A DNA stretch of 7,333 nt from Gemmatimonadota bacterium (GTDB taxonomy: Bacteria; Gemmatimonadota; Gemmatimonadetes; Longimicrobiales; Gaopeijiaceae), in NCBI GenBank assembly GCA_026713345.1, contig JAPOOQ010000329.1:1-7333 (forward strand), written 5' to 3'. A model generated the notes under the pieces. That model made no database searches. It saw only the letters and a program-made list of their open reading frames with translations, and was not told the origin of the DNA. A program made the position numbers and the translations under genes. Positions 1 to 5,892 of the stretch are shown piece by piece; position 1 is the first letter of the stretch; every line of letters starts with the position of its first letter.

Positions 1-2031
1 CAGCCGGGCGTCGTCGCGCACATCGTGCACGGAGATGTAGTCGTACGGAATGCCGTATTCGTCCAGCCCGACGCGCAGCCAGCCTTCGTCCTGCGTGCTC
101 GTCCAAGTGTGCATGACGGCGATCCGGGGCACGCGTGTCTGGTGCATGGACACTTCGGGCTCGTCGCGGGTGCGGACCGCGGTGAAACCGTACTCGGAAC
201 CGGCCGCATCCAGCCGCACCGCCAGGTCGACCTCGGGGTTGTCTTCCTCGCGGATGACGAAGGTACCCGGGTTGAAGTCGCGGTCACCGTCGCTGAACGA
301 TTCCTGCGCCGCGTGGATGACCAGATCTTCATGCGCGAAGCGGAACGCGGCGAGCGTGTTGTCGGCGTTGTAGTTGACCAGGTAGACGCCGCCGCGGCGC
401 CCCTCGGCCCCGCCCGGCACCATCACCGACTCGACCATCGTCATCTCGGCATCGAGGATCGCCGGGTCCTCGATCCGCACCGTCTTCGCGTTGAAGAGCG
501 GCCCGACCGTCCAGCCCGTGTCGTCGTAGGGCCGCGGGTCGTCGGGGTTGTAGTACTGCTTGTCGAGGAGCATGTCGGCGCCCCGCGAAAACGGCTGGTC
601 CATCCGCACGACGTAGCTGCCTTCGGCGAAGGTCTCGCCAGCGGCTTCGACCTCCTCCTCCAGCCGGTGCCCCTCGAAGGCGTGATCCTCCATCAGCTGC
701 AACAGCCGCCCCTGCTGGCCGGGGCGCGGGTCGGCGGCGGGAAGCACGTAGGCGGCCGGGCCCTCATTGTAGGCCTTCGCCACCGAGCGCGCGGACTTCT
801 GGTAGAAGTTGTGCAGGAATTCCTCGCGGTTCGTCGCCACCTCGTGCATGGCGATAAGCACGGCGCTCTGTTGCAGGTTGACGTTGTTCCTGATCCCCCA
901 GACAACCTGCTGCACCGGGGTGCTGGGCCGGTGCCACTGGCGTTGCGCATTGGAGCGGATGATGCGCGTGGACGCATTGCCCGCGCCCTGCGTCTCGTAG
1001 AAACGGCCGATCGAGTTGCGCATGTGCGCCACCCACATCATGTAGTTGGCGCCCCAACCGTCGTAGAAGTCGAACGTGTACACGCCCGGGACGCCGTAGG
1101 CCGTCATGTCCTTCACTTCCTTGTAGGCGAGCCGGTTCCACTCGTTGATGACGATCGGGTCGAGCCAGGCGTTGTAGGGGCCGCGCCCGGTCGAGGTGTA
1201 GAGGTGGGACGCCGACTCGTGGTGGTCGTGGAAGACGGTCGGGCGGTACTCGAGGTAGGTGTTCGTCACCGCCTTGGAGAGCGCCAGCGACAGGCCGATG
1301 TTGTCGCGGTTGTTGTCGTGCGCGACGTACTTGCCCCAGTAGAGCGGGCGCGTGGGCGTGGTCGCGTCCGGGTCCCTGTGCCGCGCCATGTGCAGGTCGA
1401 CGACCTTGGCGCGCCCGTCCGGCTCGACGACCGGCGTCATCATGTAGACGAGGTTGTCGCGGATCTCGCGGACGAAGTCGCTTTCGCCGACTGCAAGCCG
1501 GTAGGCCAGCTCCATGAACATCTCGGGCGACCCCGTCTCGGGGGAGTGGATCGCGCCTGTGGACCAGTAGGCGGGCTTCGTGGCGCCGATGATCTCGGCG
1601 GCCTGCTCGGGCGTTGTGATGCGCGGATCGGCCAGGCGGCGCAGCGCGGCCTTGTTCTCCTCCAGCGCGGCAATCGTCTCCTCCGAGCTGACCACCACCA
1701 GGATCATCTCGCGCCCTTCCTCGGACGTGCCGATCGTGAAGACCTCGACCCGTGGCGAGGCCGCGGCGAGCGCGCGCATGTACGAATGGACCTCGTCCGG
1801 GTAGCTCAGGATGTCCGGCGCGCCGGAGATGTGGCCGAGATGGTCCAACGGGGTCGGCACCGTCTCGCTGAACGGGAGGTGGTCGACGAGCGGCGTCGAG
1901 AAGAACTCCTCCGTGGTGAATTCGCGGATGAGCGCGGTGTACTCTTCGTCGACGCGCTGCTGGGCCGCGAGGGGCAGAGCGAGAAGGAGCGCCGCGGTGG
2001 CGATGATGGGCGAGTGACGGAGCGTGCTCAT
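1..2031 (-). CDS. Secreted M14-family zinc carboxypeptidase (3' part missing, runs off left edge)
   Basis: Exported zinc metallopeptidase of the M14 (carboxypeptidase A-like) family, which hydrolyses C-terminal or similar peptide bonds outside the cytoplasm. The first 677 residues are visible and the reading frame is open to base 1. Residues 1-23 form a signal peptide (hydrophobic ATAALLLALPLAA, cleavage before QQ). The M14 zinc motif HxxE is H162-S-P-E165, followed by TGSPEM. The N-R pair that binds the substrate carboxylate fits N241-R242 (HDNNRDN). The third zinc ligand lies in FHDHHE (267-272). E346, in GRFYETQGAG, is a candidate catalytic glutamate (inferred). From about residue 634 a new domain begins (RIAVMHTW, then EGWLRVGLDEYGIPYDYI), resembling the glutamine-amidotransferase-like C-terminal domain of long bacterial M14 proteins; it is cut by the window edge. 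The ATG at 2031 was chosen because it puts the signal peptide at the N-terminus and has GAGGA 7 nt upstream. An in-frame ATG at 2115 would add 28 residues before the signal peptide. Divergent from the downstream hydrolase gene. Exact substrate unknown. Confidence 0.93.
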   Translation of the reverse strand, partial: MSTLRHSPIIATAALLLALPLAAQQRVDEEYTALIREFTTEEFFSTPLVDHLPFSETVPTPLDHLGHISGAPDILSYPDEVHSYMRALAAASPRVEVFTIGTSEEGREMILVVVSSEETIAALEENKAALRRLADPRITTPEQAAEIIGATKPAYWSTGAIHSPETGSPEMFMELAYRLAVGESDFVREIRDNLVYMMTPVVEPDGRAKVVDLHMARHRDPDATTPTRPLYWGKYVAHDNNRDNIGLSLALSKAVTNTYLEYRPTVFHDHHESASHLYTSTGRGPYNAWLDPIVINEWNRLAYKEVKDMTAYGVPGVYTFDFYDGWGANYMMWVAHMRNSIGRFYETQGAGNASTRIIRSNAQRQWHRPSTPVQQVVWGIRNNVNLQQSAVLIAMHEVATNREEFLHNFYQKSARSVAKAYNEGPAAYVLPAADPRPGQQGRLLQLMEDHAFEGHRLEEEVEAAGETFAEGSYVVRMDQPFSRGADMLLDKQYYNPDDPRPYDDTGWTVGPLFNAKTVRIEDPAILDAEMTMVESVMVPGGAEGRRGGVYLVNYNADNTLAAFRFAHEDLVIHAAQESFSDGDRDFNPGTFVIREEDNPEVDLAVRLDAAGSEYGFTAVRTRDEPEVSMHQTRVPRIAVMHTWTSTQDEGWLRVGLDEYGIPYDYISVHDVRDDARL

Positions 2032-2108
2032 ATTGGTGTCCTCGGGTACGGGGGCCGCGGAATCCGCCGCGGCGGCGCCGACTTCATGGTGGAAAGCATG
2101 CTGACCAT
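2028..2108 (-). CDS. Possible 26-residue leader peptide overlapping the M14 peptidase start
   Basis: A short minus-strand frame starts at ATG 2108 and its TGA (2030-2028) overlaps the peptidase ATG in an ATGA arrangement. The predicted peptide has 26 residues and its C-terminal half is rich in proline and arginine (PPRRIPRPPYPR). ATGA overlaps commonly couple translation of neighbouring genes, and proline clusters slow ribosomes, so a leader-peptide role is conceivable. No good ribosome binding site precedes it beyond a G-run, and composition alone could produce it. More likely chance than real. Confidence 0.2.
   Translation of the reverse strand: MVSMLSTMKSAPPRRIPRPPYPRTPI
2039..2043 (-). 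promoter_or_regulatory. Ribosome binding site of the M14 peptidase gene
   Basis: GAGGA on the minus strand, separated by 7 nt from the ATG at 2031. It supports this start over the in-frame ATG at 2115, which has an AAGGAAG only one base upstream. Confidence 0.6.
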
Positions 2109-2113
2109 CCCCC

Positions 2114-2142
2114 ATTCTTCCTTGCGCGGCGCGGATCGGCAA
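2114..2142 (-). promoter_or_regulatory. Weak candidate sigma-70-like promoter for the M14 peptidase gene
   Basis: On the minus strand TTGCCG (2142-2137) and AAGAAT (2119-2114) are separated by 17 bp. Each matches the -35 and -10 consensus at 4 of 6 positions. The predicted leader would be about 75 nt and would include a short upstream reading frame. Matches this weak occur by chance in 170 bp, so this is only a candidate. Confidence 0.22.
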
Positions 2143-2188
2143 GGTCCCAATCGCGGCAGGCCGATGGACCTTCGCGCGCGCGCCGGGT

Positions 2189-2194
2189 TATAGT
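2189..2194 (+). promoter_or_regulatory. Candidate -10 box (TATAGT) of the hydrolase gene
   Basis: TATAGT matches TATAAT at 5 of 6 positions and stands out in a GC-rich region. Transcription would begin around 2201, almost at the ATG at 2203, giving a leaderless or nearly leaderless message. No convincing -35 box is present about 17 bp upstream (the region is a CG-alternating run). Confidence 0.35.
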
Positions 2195-2202
2195 CAGGTA
2201 CC

Positions 2203-2931
2203 ATGAGGAAGATGCGACTGTCGCTGTTCGTGCTCTCGCTCGCCCTTTTCGGCTGCGAAACGACCCCCCTCCCCGGCGAAGGGGAGACCGTGGTGCTAGC
2301 CCACGGCCTGGGCCGAACGCGTGCCTCCATGGCCGTCCTCAAGCAGCGCCTCGAGTGGGCCGGATATCGCGTGGAGAGCGTCGCCTACGACTCGCGGGGC
2401 GCTTCCTTCCCGGAGCAGGTGACGACGCTCGCGGCTGCCGTAGAGCGCTGCTGCGCCGAAGTCCCCGTCATCCACTTCGTGGGACATTCCCTCGGCGGCC
2501 TGGTCATCCGCGGATACCTCGGCGACAACCGCCCGGCCGGGCTTGGGCGCGTGGTGATGCTGGCCCCGCCCAACCAGGGCAGCCTCTTCGTGGAGTGGTT
2601 GGGAGAAGTGCCCGGCGGGACCGAGGCGCTCGGCCCGGTCGGCGCCACCCTGGGAACCGGCAGCACCGACCTCCCTGCGACCCTGCCCCCACCCGACTAC
2701 GAGATGGGAATCATCGCCGGCACCCGCAGCGTCCACCCGATCGGCCCCATCGCCATCCCCGGCCCCGACGACGGAATCGTGAGTGTGGAGCAGGCGCGGG
2801 TCGAGGGGGTGCCGATGCTCGTCCTGCCCCGCTCCCACTACCTGATTATGAACAGCCGCCACACGGCCGAAGCGGTGATCCGCTTCCTGCGGACGGGGAG
2901 CTTCGAGGGGGCCGGCCAAGCCGTGGGCTGA
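2203..2931 (+). CDS. Alpha/beta-hydrolase (lipase/esterase-like) lipoprotein
   Basis: Small serine hydrolase of the alpha/beta fold, probably acting on ester bonds at the cell envelope. The 242-residue protein starts with a lipoprotein signal (MRKMRLSLFVLSLALFGC), with Cys18 as the lipidated residue; Glu19 is not the Asp associated with inner-membrane retention. The mature part shows the oxyanion-hole HG (H34-G35 in VVLAHGLG), the nucleophile elbow GHSLGG (Ser96), the acid DDGIV (Asp190 most likely) and the catalytic His212 in SHYLIMNS, all in family order. It resembles the PGAP1/triacylglycerol-lipase-like group and lacks a large lid. The first ATG was chosen because AGG lies 4 nt upstream. 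The ATG at 2212, preceded directly by GAGGAAG, would shorten the protein by three residues without changing the lipobox. Its TGA is one base from the stop of the convergent propeller gene. Substrate unknown. Confidence 0.9.
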   Translation: MRKMRLSLFVLSLALFGCETTPLPGEGETVVLAHGLGRTRASMAVLKQRLEWAGYRVESVAYDSRGASFPEQVTTLAAAVERCCAEVPVIHFVGHSLGGLVIRGYLGDNRPAGLGRVVMLAPPNQGSLFVEWLGEVPGGTEALGPVGATLGTGSTDLPATLPPPDYEMGIIAGTRSVHPIGPIAIPGPDDGIVSVEQARVEGVPMLVLPRSHYLIMNSRHTAEAVIRFLRTGSFEGAGQAVG

Positions 2932-2932
2932 C

Positions 2933-4198
2933 TCAGCCGTCCCGTTCCAGCCGCCAGACGTCCACGTGGTCCAGGTCGAGGCTGTCCTGGCGGATCGTCA
3001 GCAGGTGGTCGGAGGCGGTGAAGGCCGGGGCGACGCCCCGCTTGTCGGGAGACCGGGGGACGCTGGCGAGGAGCCGTCCGTCGGCGTCGAAGACCTCCCA
3101 GAGGTCGCCGGCCGCGCGTTTGACCTCGACCCAGAGCTTTCCGTCGGGCGCGATGTACACACTCCCGAGGATCGGTTTCGCGGCGGGCCGGGTGGGGCCC
3201 GACGGGTCGCATTGCGCGCTCCGGTTCTCCGCGCGCCACTCCTCGAACTCCCGATTGCCCTCCTCCCACTCGTCGTCCCCGACCGGTTCCGTCGGCAGCG
3301 GGCGCTGGATAACGCGCACGGTGTCGGCGCCTTCGTTCCGGGTAACCGCGATGCGGTAGTCGCTCGTGAATGCGGAGTAGACGACGCCGCCCGATCCCGG
3401 GTGCTGCACCAACCCCGGGGCGAAGGGGATCGTGAAGAAGCTGAGGTAGCCCTCCCCGTGCTGGCAGATGATTCCCGACGAAAGAGCGCCGGACGGGGGT
3501 GTCAGCTGCACCAGCGTATCGCCCGTTGCGCCGCGGCTGTTCAGGCCAACGTACAGCGACTGGAGCACGGAGCCGAAACGCGTTTCGGACGCGGAACCCG
3601 TCGCATACCGGTACAACTCGTCCGGGCCGACGGAGTACAGCCGGATGCGGCCGCCTCCGCCTGTCATGCGCCCCCGCGTCCTCTGCTGCCCGAGCCACTC
3701 GCCCTCCGCCGACCACTGGCCGACTCGGCCCAGCATGACATCATAGGTCAGGAGCCGGTCGCCCGCCCACGCCAGCGATGAGAGGGCCTGGAACTCGCCC
3801 GGCCCCTCGCCCTGCCGACCGAAGGTGCGGCGGTGCGCGCCGTCGAGCCCGAAGACCCTCACCTCGAAGTTGCGCGCGTCGGCCACGTAGACCTCCCCGT
3901 CCGGCCCCAGCGCCACGCTGTTCACGCCGCCGAACTCGTCCGGGGACCCGGTGTCGGTCAGGGTCTTCGGCCCGATCGAGACCACCGGGACGAGACGCGC
4001 CGGGGGCGGGGTGCCCGTGTTGGTGACGTAAACGGTGCCGCCGATGGTGTCGAAGGTGGTGGCGAAGTCGCCGGGGGGCGCCGCGGCATCCGTTGTGCAG
4101 GCGGTGGCGAGGGCGGCGGCGAGTGCAATGAGCGCCCCGGCCGGAGCAATCGTCGGAACAGGAACTGGCTGGGTGGAGAGCGGCGACTCGGGGTGCAT
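2933..4198 (-). CDS. Six-bladed beta-propeller (NHL-like) lipoprotein
   Basis: Exported beta-propeller lipoprotein of 421 residues with no enzymatic signature; such scaffolds bind ligands or partner proteins, and its ligand is unknown. The N-terminal 33 residues contain a hydrophobic stretch (GALIALAAALATAC) ending in a lipobox-like ATAC, so Cys34 is the likely lipid anchor. The segment before the hydrophobic core is long and weakly charged for a signal peptide. A clear NHL-type blade runs from about residue 89 to 136 (GPDGEVYVAD, then the loop GRQGEGPGEF at 127-136), and another at about 349-380 (IAPDGKLWVEV, FDADGRLL). Residues 308-329 are an acidic, probably exposed insertion. The C-terminus has SLDLDHVDVWRL, the signature shared with the two propellers downstream. 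The start is firm: AAGGAG lies 5 nt upstream of the ATG. The 29 bp encoding LDLDHVDVW recur at 4422-4450. Confidence 0.9.
   Translation of the reverse strand: MHPESPLSTQPVPVPTIAPAGALIALAAALATACTTDAAAPPGDFATTFDTIGGTVYVTNTGTPPPARLVPVVSIGPKTLTDTGSPDEFGGVNSVALGPDGEVYVADARNFEVRVFGLDGAHRRTFGRQGEGPGEFQALSSLAWAGDRLLTYDVMLGRVGQWSAEGEWLGQQRTRGRMTGGGGRIRLYSVGPDELYRYATGSASETRFGSVLQSLYVGLNSRGATGDTLVQLTPPSGALSSGIICQHGEGYLSFFTIPFAPGLVQHPGSGGVVYSAFTSDYRIAVTRNEGADTVRVIQRPLPTEPVGDDEWEEGNREFEEWRAENRSAQCDPSGPTRPAAKPILGSVYIAPDGKLWVEVKRAAGDLWEVFDADGRLLASVPRSPDKRGVAPAFTASDHLLTIRQDSLDLDHVDVWRLERDG
2952..2980. repeat. 29-bp direct repeat, copy 1 (inside propeller gene)
   Basis: Every base from 2952 to 2980 is identical to 4422-4450; the flanking bases (2951/4421 and 2981/4451) differ. 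On the minus strand it encodes LDLDHVDVW plus the first two bases of an Arg codon. All nine codons are the same in both copies, including synonymous positions. Confidence 0.95.
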
Positions 4199-4203
4199 TG
4201 GGG

Positions 4204-4209
4204 CTCCTT
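4204..4209 (-). promoter_or_regulatory. Strong ribosome binding site of the propeller lipoprotein gene
   Basis: AAGGAG on the minus strand, 5 nt before the ATG at 4198. It fixes the start even though the resulting signal peptide is unusually long. Confidence 0.8.
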
Positions 4210-4249
4210 GGCGGTTGGCGTCGTCGTTGTAGGCGCAGCCGATCGCACC

Positions 4250-4264
4250 GGCACCCGGGGTGCC
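4250..4264. other. Small hairpin upstream of propeller gene
   Basis: GGCACC (4250-4255) and GGTGCC (4259-4264) are perfect inverted repeats with a 3-nt loop, about 50 bp before the start at 4198. Six pairs in GC-rich DNA may be chance; no known regulatory motif is recognised. Confidence 0.25.
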
Positions 4265-4354
4265 TATGTACGCGACTGCACCTTCGGTTGCAGAGACACC
4301 GCAATGAGCCCGGGGGTTGCTACGCGCCGCGCCGGTTGATTGCTCCGCGCCGCG

Positions 4355-4382
4355 CCGCCGGTGCCCGGCCGAGCACCGGCGG
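4355..4382. other. GC-rich perfect hairpin, 10-bp stem
   Basis: CCGCCGGTGC (4355-4364) and GCACCGGCGG (4373-4382) are exact inverted repeats around an 8-nt loop. It lies 14 nt past the stop of the propeller relic on the minus strand and 157 bp ahead of the next intact gene's start. No T-run follows on either strand, so it is not a classical intrinsic terminator. It could be a surviving terminator-like element of the lost gene or a structured leader of the next gene. Confidence 0.5.
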
Positions 4383-4396
4383 AGCCGGGCCAGGAG

Positions 4397-4450
4397 CTAC
4401 CGGGCAGCTCCCGCCGCGAAGCGCCAGACGTCCACGTGGTCCAGGTCGAG
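4397..4450 (-). pseudogene. Relic of the 3' end of a further propeller gene
   Basis: Read leftward from 4450, the frame gives LDLDHVDVWRFAAGAAR and then TAG (4399-4397). The first ten residues equal the C-terminal signature of the adjacent propeller (LDLDHVDVWR); the last seven and the stop are different from that gene's ending. The frame thus keeps an authentic-looking terminus, but upstream of 4450 it enters AT-rich sequence (codons giving PCLILSH) with no propeller similarity or plausible start. The simplest reading is a truncated paralogue whose body was deleted or replaced. Alternatives are a partial duplication of the neighbour's 3' end or gene conversion of an older relic. Confidence 0.6.
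4422..4450. repeat. 29-bp direct repeat, copy 2 (in non-coding stretch)
   Basis: Exact copy of 2952-2980, same orientation, about 1.47 kb away. Here it lies outside any intact gene, between a GC-rich hairpin and an AT-rich island. Confidence 0.95.
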
Positions 4451-4460
4451 ATGCGACAGA

Positions 4461-4520
4461 ATCAGACATGGTATGATATATAAAAGTATATTTTTGTAAG
4501 ACGAATATATATCATCATAT
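4461..4520. other. AT-rich island with 10-bp inverted repeat
   Basis: By direct count, 13 of these 60 bases are G or C, in sharp contrast to the GC-rich surroundings. ATGATATATA (4473-4482) and TATATATCAT (4506-4515) form a perfect inverted repeat with a 23-nt gap. The minus strand contains TATACT (4490-4485), a 5-of-6 match to a -10 box, without a clear -35. The island could be the promoter region of the propeller gene to the left (leader about 280 nt), a scar of an inserted element, or a nucleoid-protein site. No reading frame of interest lies in it. Confidence 0.55.
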
Positions 4521-4574
4521 ATCTCTCGGGGTCGAAAAGCGTCATGGCCACCGTGGCTGGAGGTGCGTTTCACG

Positions 4575-4600
4575 AAAAAACGTTTCAGCTGAAACGTCTC
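4575..4600 (-). terminator. Probable rho-independent terminator of the propeller operon
   Basis: Read leftward, the perfect palindrome ACGTTTCAGCTGAAACGT (4597-4580) can fold into a 7-bp stem with an AGCT loop and is followed at once by five more T (4579-4575). The stem can be lengthened by G-U, A-U and G-U pairs using the preceding GAG. It begins 66 nt after the TAG of the last operon gene (4666). The stem is AT-richer than usual for an intrinsic terminator, so a repressor operator is the main alternative. Confidence 0.6.
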
Positions 4601-4665
4601 GGCAAGGGTGCTCCACTTCGATGAGACGGCGGCGGTATCCGAATCGTTTGCGCGTAGCGGAGCGG

Positions 4666-5892
4666 CTAGGAGCCTGGACCCGCTCTCACCAGGATCCGGT
4701 ACCGGTGGATCTCCTCGCGGTCGAGTTCGTCACGCACAATGCCCATGACCCAGTCCGGGCCCCAGCGCTTGACGGCGAAGCCGGCCGGCACCTCGATCGC
4801 GGCAGCGGTCCCGTTCGGCTGCACCGTGATCCACATTCGCGGGGACGCCGTGCCCACCCCGAATTCGGCGACCGCCACGCCCCCGCTCGTCGTGCCCACG
4901 ATCCCGCCGAAGCTCGGAGCCGTCGTGTGGCGAGCGATCTCCCTGACGTCCTGCTTCAGCCCTTCGAGGGCGGGATCCGCGACGACGGCATGCCGGTACC
5001 GCTCGCCGAGGAGCGCCTCGAGGAGCGCGTCCGTCACCGCCGCAGGGTTGGCGGAAGACCGGACTACCATGCGCAGTTCACCCTGGGCCGAGTACTTGCG
5101 CGCCTCCCACCGATCGTCGTCGGCGATCCAGACGCCGTCGGGCGCGGGCGCGATGCGAAGGCGCCTGCCGAACGGTGGCTGAGTGACCTCCAGGAAACCG
5201 TCCTTCTCGAAAATGGTGACTTCATCGCCGGGCCAGGTTCCGATCGCGTGCACGGGGCCCCCGCCAGGTGGAATCGCCACGATCTCGACCGCGGGGCGCA
5301 CGGAGCCCTCCACCGGATCGGGTTGGGAATAGGTCGCCCCGATCACTGAGCCGTCCGCAAGCAGGCCCATCGGTCTCGGTGGTATCGGGTTGGTCGCCCG
5401 ATCGACCGCGTCCGCCGTCCCGAAGCTGCGGACGTATTGGCCCGCGGCGTCGAGGACGGTGACGCGCCTCAGGCCGCGGTCCCCCGCCGCAAGGGTGTCC
5501 GGGGACCGGAAGGCCAGCCATTCAAGAGACCGGAACTCCCCCGGCCCATCCCCTGTGCCCCCCCAGGTGGCAACACGCTCGCCGGACGCATCGAAGACCA
5601 GGATCTCGTTGCCGCTCCCGTTCACCGCGGCGATGCGGTCCTGCGGCAGCACCTCCACGTCCCGAACGTCGGAGAACACGGCGGAGGCGTCGTCCTCGCG
5701 GCTTCGAATGACGAGGTCGGGCTCGGGGGCAAATGTGAGCCGCTCGATGAAGTTCAGGGGCGCATCGCCCAGATCGACGATGCGCACGCCGGCGCTGTCG
5801 GTGACGGTCGTGAGGTCGTCGGGGGGTGGGGCAGCGTCCCCGGTGCAGGTGGCGGCAAGGGTGAGCGTGAGAAATGAGGGGAGTCGGCGCAC
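4666..5892 (-). CDS. Six-bladed beta-propeller protein, probable lipoprotein
   Basis: Exported beta-propeller of 408 residues without catalytic motifs; ligand unknown. A GTG start at 5892 is preferred. It places the short hydrophobic signal (RRLPSFLTLTLAATC) at the N-terminus, overlaps the upstream TAG by one base (TAGTG), and has AGGGAAG nearby. The frame stays open upstream to 6174, but that part lies inside the preceding gene and lacks an export signal. Cys16 would be the lipid anchor, although threonine at -1 makes the lipobox imperfect. The following CTGDAAPPPDD resembles a flexible lipoprotein linker. The blade loop GGTGDGPGEF is at 111-120, and the C-terminus carries VRDELDREEIHRYRI (386-400). 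The stretch IEVPAGFAVKRWGPDWV aligns clearly with VEVPAGAEVQDAGADWV of the upstream gene, showing tandem duplication followed by strong divergence. Confidence 0.88.
   Translation of the reverse strand: MRRLPSFLTLTLAATCTGDAAPPPDDLTTVTDSAGVRIVDLGDAPLNFIERLTFAPEPDLVIRSREDDASAVFSDVRDVEVLPQDRIAAVNGSGNEILVFDASGERVATWGGTGDGPGEFRSLEWLAFRSPDTLAAGDRGLRRVTVLDAAGQYVRSFGTADAVDRATNPIPPRPMGLLADGSVIGATYSQPDPVEGSVRPAVEIVAIPPGGGPVHAIGTWPGDEVTIFEKDGFLEVTQPPFGRRLRIAPAPDGVWIADDDRWEARKYSAQGELRMVVRSSANPAAVTDALLEALLGERYRHAVVADPALEGLKQDVREIARHTTAPSFGGIVGTTSGGVAVAEFGVGTASPRMWITVQPNGTAAAIEVPAGFAVKRWGPDWVMGIVRDELDREEIHRYRILVRAGPGS

Larger units (their letters stand above)
4199..4665. other. Non-coding stretch of 467 bp between propeller genes
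   Basis: Contains, from right to left on the minus strand: the operon terminator (4600-4575), an AT-rich island (4520-4461), the propeller 3'-end relic (4450-4397), a GC hairpin (4382-4355) and the leader of the next propeller gene. Frames that cross it on either strand lack start signals and family resemblance, so I call no intact gene here. The 130 bp from 4521 to 4650 outside the terminator show nothing further that I recognise. Confidence 0.7.

Noticed and set aside
2032..2115. Peptidase start at the in-frame ATG 2115
   Set aside because: It would put 28 mostly Ala/His/acidic residues in front of a well-formed signal peptide; the internal ATG at 2031 has its own well-spaced GAGGA.
25..2193. 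722-codon open frame on the plus strand
   Set aside because: It lies opposite the M14 peptidase frame, codon for codon, and its product is a low-complexity R/V/D/H-rich sequence with no domain. GC-rich codon use leaves antisense frames open.
2962..2969. CCACGTGG palindrome inside the 29-bp repeat as a regulatory site
   Set aside because: In the intact gene it is explained by His-Val codons within a conserved protein motif; eight bases of symmetry alone do not support a binding site.
2355..3359. 334-codon plus-strand frame spanning the hydrolase and propeller ends
   Set aside because: Out-of-frame reading of one real gene and antisense of another; arginine/proline-rich with no recognisable motif.
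4422..4450. The 29-bp repeat as a CRISPR repeat
   Set aside because: Only two copies 1.47 kb apart, one in a coding sequence, with no spacer-length periodicity and no cas gene.
4466..4530. AT-rich island as a tRNA, small RNA or replication origin
   Set aside because: No cloverleaf pairing, no iterons or DnaA-box-like repeats, and no T-run hairpin are visible there.
4621..5349. 242-codon plus-strand frame
   Set aside because: Antisense to the propeller at 4666-5892, with a biased composition and no start signal.
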